The notes under the pieces are model-generated. The model was not told the origin of the DNA and ran no database searches. It was given only the letters and a program-made list of their open reading frames with translations. Made by a program: the position numbers and the translations under genes. A stretch of 64,000 nucleotides of DNA from the NCBI GenBank assembly GCA_958510825.1, contig OY294049.1, positions 24,256,945 through 24,320,944 on the forward strand, written 5' to 3'. Each line of letters starts with the position of its first letter. Within the stretch, counting starts at the first letter, position 1. This document shows, one piece after another, positions 58,906-64,000 of this stretch. Source of the DNA: Brachypterus glaber (lineage: Eukaryota > Arthropoda > Insecta > Coleoptera > Kateretidae).

Positions 58906-59298
58906 AAGGGTTTTATTTTTAGCTAAATTAACGAAATAATACACAATTTACCATAAAATATTAAATTATTAGATGAAAATTAAATCATTGGTTATAAATT
59001 ATTATGTTTTTATTAAAACTTTTGGTTATTATATATTATTTATATAAAAAAATGAATGTATAAAACTTTAGTTGTAGAAAAGGTATAGTCTGCAACACGT
59101 GTAGAATGGCTATACCTCACTAGTAGACCGTCCCTCTCACCGCTGTCGCTGCTCGGGTGACAAACATCTACTCGTGCGGAATATGCATCATTCTACACTT
59201 GTTACAGAATATACTATTCCGCTCCACTGACGCGTTGTAGAAAAATTCATCATTCAATCATTCTCCTGTATTAAAAACTAATTTCATGATATACTATT
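58906..59298. other. Intron DNA with small inverted pair
   Basis: GCAACACGTGTAGAATG (59091) and CATTCTACACTTGTTAC (59189) are inverted. The module resembles 14035-14135. A more GC-rich CCGTCCCTCTCACCGCTGTC run lies between. Confidence 0.45.
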
Positions 59299-59848
59299 AA
59301 AGGCAGACTAACATCTCTACTCTAAATTTCTCTACTCCCTAACATCCCTACTCCATAACATCCCTACTCCACAACAACTCTACTCCGTAACATCTCTACT
59401 CCATAACATCTCTACTCCGTAACAACTCTACTCCACACTATATGCACTTTATTAGCCACTTAATAATAAATGAGCAGTTCAAAGAACAAAGAATCTTCTT
59501 CTTCTTCTAGATTATTTTATTTTTTTCCTAGAAAACGTTCATCTTTAAATGTAAATCTAGAACAATCATAAATGAATTATTCTAAAAGCAACAATGACCG
59601 CGTACTCTTAACATGCACTAATATGTAAGTAATTAATAAACTGAATTCATTTTTGACAGTGACAAATATTCTTTTGAGTTAAGACAAGTGGCTAATCGAG
59701 TGTCTATAGTGTGGAGTAGAGTTGTTACGGAGTAGAGATGTTATGGAGTAGAGATGTTACGGAGTAGAGTTGTTGTGGCGTAGGGATGTTATGGAGTAGG
59801 GATGTTAGGGAGTAGAGAAATTTAGAGTAGAGATGTTAGTCTGCCCTA
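59299..59848. mobile_element. 550 bp foldback with minisatellite arms
   Basis: Both ends read TTAA-(A)GGCAGACTAACATCTCTAC in inverse orientation. Each arm (59301-59460 and 59688-59847) is a tandem of about seven 18 bp units of type CTCCGTAACATCTCTA, with unit variants (CCATAACATCC, CCACAACAACT) in the same order in both arms. The 230 bp centre is ordinary AT-rich DNA. Arm identity by unit order means the second arm arose by inverse duplication of the first after the array formed, or that the arms are homogenised. Confidence 0.85.
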
Positions 59849-60225
59849 TTAAATACTCAGTATAAATACCAAATTGTCATTTTTTATTGGAGTTTTATTA
59901 AAACTAGATACAAGAAATAATACTAATCAGAACACTTTTACTTAATTCAAGTATTAACCATTGGTCTAAGTAAGATAGTTATTCAACCTCAATCAAGCAA
60001 AACATTTTATTTAAGCACTTTATCTTAAATATTTCTCTGTGTATCTAGTTAAACATAAAACTTTCAAATAGAAAGGTTTAAAACGCTTCTACAGTGTAGG
60101 AAATTTTCTCGTGTAAAATCTAAACGAGAAAATTTCCTCATTCATCATTTATGTTTAATTGGTTTTGTATAGCCGTAAACCATTCGTGCAACAGATCAAT
60201 TATTCGTAAACATTGTTTCACTCAC

Positions 60226-60409
60226 TTTTGTGGTAGACCTCCATCATAGCCGGCCTTGCATTCAACATCCACCACCTCCGCACTGCTGTTGCTAACTGGG
60301 TGTAAAGTACAATTGCTCAAAGGACTGGGTTTTGCTGCTGGAACTACTTGAAACACACATGGTTCTGATTGCATGCCGATCGTGTTCGAACCCCAACATG
60401 TTAGTGTAC
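60226..60409 (-). CDS. Sidestep-family exon: end of last Ig domain and linker
   Basis: The acceptor TTTTCTTTCAG precedes 60409 and the donor AA|GTGAGT follows 60226: 184 bp entering in phase 1, leaving in phase 2. The first two bases complete Gly, giving Y-GTLTCWGSNTIG, the F-strand Tyr/Cys signature of an Ig domain. EPCVFQVVPAAKP, a linker with NCT and NSS glycosylation sequons, and CKAGYDGGLPQ follow. The CWGSNTIG-to-PAAKP transition and the GYDGGLPQ entry into the FNIII-like domain are diagnostic of the Sidestep family. Sidestep proteins are known in flies as surface ligands for Beaten-path receptors in neuron targeting. Which paralogue this is cannot be decided. Confidence 0.95.
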
Positions 60410-60903
60410 CTGAAAGAAAAAAAATACTTGATAGTTATGATAGTTAAGCTATGTACTATTTTCATGCTGCCAACTTTATTTAATTATTTCGTTATTTCGT
60501 TGTTTTGTTATTTTGTTATTTCGTATTTTTATTTCGTTAGTTTATTATTTCGTTATTTTTTATTTCACTATTTTGTTATTTCGTTGTTTCATTAGTTTGT
60601 TATTTACTTATTTCGTTATTTTGTTATTTTGTTGTTTTTATTATTTCTTTAATTTGTTATTTTTATTTCGTTATTTTGTTATTTTTATTTTGTTGTTTCG
60701 TTATTTTTTATTTCGTTGTTTTGATTTTTCTTTATTTCGTTGTTTCGTTATTTCTTTATTTCTTTATTTTTTTTATCTTGTTATTTCTTTATTTCGTTAT
60801 TCATTTTTTTTTTCGTTATTTCGTTATTTTCGTATTTCTTTATTTCGGTTTTTGCATAATAAAGTTGAATTTGATATTAAATATAAAGGTTAGCTGAACT
60901 TAC
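60410..60903. repeat. TTATTTCG low-complexity tract in intron
   Basis: 60475-60860 is a degenerate microsatellite of TTATTTCG, TTATTTTG and TTATTTC units filling most of the 494 bp intron between the two Ig exons. Long open frames on the plus strand (60332-60897) arise only from its lack of stop codons and encode Phe/Tyr/Ile/Leu-rich nonsense. Confidence 0.9.
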
Positions 60904-61128
60904 CGTAGTCCCTTTGCGATGCAGGCGTATACATTAATTCGCTGACATTTCCACTGGACGTAGCAAATCTGGCTGGAGAAACGTCGAAACTTTCTCCGCT
61001 GTTGTTGAATTGCCAGAGAAACGTGACATCACTGGGATCTGCAGATACTTGACACCGGACCTTTAGAATTTCATCAAGGGATGCACCTATTACGGTTATT
61101 TCGGAGTTTTGGCTGCAAACTGGAGCAT
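60904..61128 (-). CDS. Sidestep-family exon: membrane-proximal Ig domain
   Basis: The acceptor TTTATTTCCAG precedes 61128 and the donor ACG|GTAAGT follows 60904: 225 bp, phase 1 at both ends. It encodes APVCSQNSEITVIGAS, LDEILKVRCQVSADPSD, VTFLWQFNNSGE and a C-terminal MYTPASQRDY. The B-strand Cys (in VRCQV) and C-strand Trp (in FLWQF) of an Ig fold are visible. The disulfide partner Cys lies in the next exon. The DPSDVTF-W-FNNS pattern closely matches the fifth Ig domain of insect Sidestep proteins. Upstream exons must lie beyond the window end. Confidence 0.95.
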
Positions 61129-62206
61129 CTGGAAATAAAAAATGCCCAAAAAGATTTAGCAAAATGTAATTGTAATGCCGTATTTGGGGAGATTTAAGTG
61201 ATGTATTATAAATCTTACTACTTTATGGTTAAAATATTTTATGTACCACATTTTTATTTTTCTTATGGTAGTTATCTACTTCTACAAATAGATGGCACAC
61301 AAATATAAACTTACCAAATACATTTTAAGACGGCTATACTCGAAATAATGTTCATTCGGTAATCGTTTCTTTAGAGAAAGAAGTCAATTTTATAGTCTTT
61401 TTTTGAAAGTAAAACAAATATCGTCTCTGTTTTAGTTTTAGCTCAAAAGATAAAATTATGTTAAGCCCCCTTTATTTAAAAATTTTATTTATAAAGCGAA
61501 TTTTTTAAAATTAAATGCCGGCGTTATTACTATATTATGTATTTAAATCTATTAAACAACGGCATCAGTTTATTTTTTTGCATTTTTAAATGAAGTGTTG
61601 GCTAATTCCGTTTTTTGAGCTGAAATTTTGCAAAGAACCTTATCTATTTTTTGCTAGATGAGGAACTTAAATTCTTTAAAAATTCATGATTTATGAAATA
61701 CCGGTATACCATATTGTACAACCAGATAGAAGGAATAATTATCTACAAATTGTTTTAATTTTGTGTATAATTATCTAAATGATTAAATGCACGGCAAAAG
61801 CAAGGTGGTGGCTGTATCGCAATTAAATGCATGTTTGCCAGAGAGCACGGATGCGTTGTAAACACATGAAATACATTACTATTAGACACCTGTTCTATTT
61901 CTACAGAGGAACGCGGTTAGAATTCCCCCGAAAGCATTTGCCTAAGTACCTGCCTGTATACTATTTTAAATCGAAAGCGCAAAATAGGTCATAATCATAG
62001 GCTGTAGCTTTTTAAGTTATTAGTCATACACTACATACATAAACTGTAAAGTCAGGTCGAAAAACGGCTGTAAAACTCGTTAATCTTGCGCAGAGAAGCG
62101 ATCATAAGCAGATACCAGATATACGTCGCTGTACCAGATAGCGTATCTTGTTGTTTTTTTTTCATGAGTTCTGGTCATAATAAAAGATTTAATGATAACA
62201 AAAATA
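61129..62206. other. Intron DNA, no exon recognised
   Basis: Presumed intron upstream of the Ig exon. No minus-strand Ig-like segment with an adequate donor is seen. ATCTACTTCTACAAATAGAT (61275) recalls the interior of the foldback at 44730-45145. Confidence 0.45.
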
Positions 62207-63055
62207 ACACAGGCCCACAAAATAAAAAAGTGGTCTGTGCTGGGGTTGAGACCCACCTACTCTTATGTATTTTGGGATGCTGTACACGAATCTGTCATAA
62301 AAAGGCACTTCATGGGCTCATTTCTTTGCTACACTGAAAAAACTGTCTAAAATGATAAAAACTTCATATTATTTCAGTGTAACAAAAAAATGAGCCATTG
62401 AAGTGCATTTTTTATGATAGATTCTTGTTCACCATCTCAAAATACATAAGAATAGGTGGGTCTAAACCCCAGCACAGACCACTCTTTTTTTTTGTGGCCT
62501 CAGACAGTTTTTCCAGTGTAGAAAAAAAATGAGCCCATGAAGTGCCTTTTTTATGACAGATTTGTGTTCAGCATCCCAAAATACATAAGAATAGGTGGGT
62601 CTCAACCCCGGCACAGACGACTATTTTTTTTGTTGGCCCATGCTGTTTTTTCAGTGTAGAAAAAAATAAGCCGATGAAGTGCCTTTTTTATGACAGATTC
62701 GTGTTCAGCATCCCAAAATACATAAGAATAAGTGGATCTCAATCCCAGCACAGACCACTTTTTTTTTGTGGGCCCAGACAGTTTTTTCAGAGTAGATACA
62801 AAATAAGCCCATGAAGTGCCGTTTTTTATGGCAGATTCGTGTTCAGCATCCCAAAATACATAAGAATCCGTGGGTCTTAACCACAGCACAGACCACTTTT
62901 TTTGTGGGTCCAGACAGTTTTTTCAGTTTATATACAAAATAAGCCCACGAAGTGCCTTTTTTATGACAGATTCGTATTCAGCATCCCAAAATATATAAGA
63001 ATAGTTAGGTCTCAACCCCAGCACAGCCCACTTTTTTTCTTTTGTGGGCCTGTGT
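62207..63055. repeat. Tandem array, ~137 bp units, five direct plus one inverted
   Basis: TGAAGTGC recurs at 62399, 62538, 62675, 62812 and (as CGAAGTGC) 62948: spacings 139, 137, 137, 136. Each unit holds TTTTTTATGACAGATTCGTG, CAGCATCCCAAAATACATAA, CCCAGCACAGACCACT and AGACAGTTTTTTCAGTGTA. An inverted unit precedes the array (62207-62340), ending ACACTGAAAAAACTGTCT. Units end in CAGTGTA, similar to the TACACTGA termini at 23779, suggesting derivation from a MITE interior. The minus frame at 62602-62889 is the array read in translation. Confidence 0.88.
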
Positions 63056-63126
63056 AATCGGTGACAAACTATTCAGACTAAAACATACCTACGCATCACA
63101 GTTTGGAACTTATAAAACATGCTGGC

Positions 63127-63780
63127 GACGAAACATCCTGGCTATAAAATATCCTGGTGATAAAATATCCTGGTGATAAAATATCCTGGTGATAAAATAT
63201 CCTGGCGATAAAACATCCTGAGCCAAAATAACCTGAGCAAAAAATATCCCGGTGACAATATATCTAGGTCCAAAAATTATCCTGACTAAAAATTACGTAA
63301 CAAAACTTTCATATCAAGATCCTGGTAACAAAATATCTTGAGCTAAAATATCCCGACTAAAAATATATCGGCGAAAAAATATTTAGGTTCAAGCCGGAAT
63401 CCAAGGTATACTGACTAAAAATAAGTTAGTCGAAATATCCTGGTAATGAAATATTCTGAGTTAACATAACCTGACAAAAAAGTATCCTAACTAAAAATGA
63501 TGTAACAAATACTCTGGTGATAAAATATCCTGAGCCAAAATATTCTGACTAAAAAATATACCTACCGGTGAAGAAATTATTCAGGGCCAAGGAATCCTGA
63601 CTAAGAATAATTGCAACGAAATATCCTGGAGATAAAATATTCTGAGCCATAATAACCTGAGCAAAAAATATCCCGGTGACAATATATCTGGGTCTAAAAA
63701 TTATCCTGAATAACAATGATTTAACAGAATTTGATAATAAATAGCCTGGTAAAAAAATATCCTGAGGCAGAATCGCCAAA
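63127..63780. repeat. Degenerate minisatellite, AAAATATCCTGG(T)GAT units
   Basis: Units of about 16-18 bp, e.g. TCCTGGTGATAAAATA, are perfect at 63146-63210 and decay to the right into variants with CCTGAGC, CCCGGTGAC and CCTGACT. A higher-order repeat is visible: the CCTGAGCAAAAAATATCCCG block at 63230 recurs at 63656 and GACAATATATCT recurs at 63255 and 63677, an interval of about 425 bp. Confidence 0.85.
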
Positions 63781-64000
63781 AAGTCCAAACGAAAATGTGT
63801 TACCCTTGTCAAACTTTAATAATGACATAAGGCTGCGTGGTCATCAATAAAAACTATCAAAGGAAAATTTTAAAACTACCGTAAGACATACACAGGATTT
63901 TTAATGTGTGGGAAAATTTACCTAGTGAAGGTGTCTCGGAAACTAGTACCAATAGCTTTAAAAATAGATATAACAGTCATATAGAATACAGATTACTTTA

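Noticed and set aside
60332..60897. Overlapping plus-strand frames of 70-126 codons
   Set aside because: They come from the TTATTTCG low-complexity tract and give Phe/Tyr/Leu-rich text; the true coding strand here is minus.
62602..62889. 95-codon minus frame with repeated SYVFWDAEHES peptide
   Set aside because: The internal repetition is the 137 bp tandem array read in translation.
63127..63780. CRISPR-like regular repeat
   Set aside because: Degenerate contiguous minisatellite with no unique spacers, in a eukaryotic genome.

Overview
This 64 kb window is AT-rich eukaryotic nuclear DNA, most likely from an insect. A beetle is possible, but the order cannot be fixed from sequence alone. The only host gene I can support is on the minus strand, as five small exons with good splice sites and consistent phases. 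They encode the C-terminal half of a Sidestep-family cell-surface protein: last Ig-like domain, linker, FNIII-like domain, transmembrane helix and the start of the cytoplasmic tail. In transcription order the exons are 61128-60904, 60409-60226, 47092-46878, 38779-38560 and 34683-34565. The fifth exon may instead read through to a stop at 34464 with a poly(A) signal just beyond. The 5' exons (signal peptide, first Ig domains) lie outside the window, and I could not find any exon 3' of 34464.

Nearly everything else is repetitive. The dominant architecture is inverted-repeat (foldback or MITE-like) elements of 0.15-2.5 kb, many bounded by TA and a CAGGGTG-type or CGGGTG-type terminus. Several are nested inside one another (7661-10180, 26060-27320, 40035-41925). 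Some families recur: a 0.9 kb element at 19978 and again, inverted, at 49717; a 0.33 kb element at 21384, 25103 and 49295; and a TTTCTACGATCTAA family at 12080, 25414 and 52436. Two hAT-type insertions have clear 8 bp target-site duplications: a 196 bp MITE at 36153-36348 and a 68 bp hairpin at 6357-6424. Two decayed non-LTR retrotransposon reverse-transcriptase fragments are present (27655-28330 minus, 35205-35923 plus). A 200 bp run of N follows the second.

Layout: 1-34.4 kb holds repeats and unassigned AT-rich DNA with no host exon recognised. 34.4-61.1 kb is the Sidestep-like gene, whose introns of about 3.9, 8.1, 13.1 and 0.5 kb are filled with transposon debris. 61.1-64 kb is probably intron upstream of the Ig exon and holds a 137 bp tandem array and a degenerate minisatellite.

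The most unusual items are: a hairpin at 17026-17234 with 104 bp arms carrying a hammerhead-ribozyme-like core on each strand; the 68 bp hAT-like hairpin; a 10-mer (AAGTCCAAAC) found 12 times across both strands in unrelated repeats, several at repeat junctions; and a family of foldbacks whose arms are built from an 18 bp minisatellite. Most short open reading frames lie inside these repeats and are not treated as genes.
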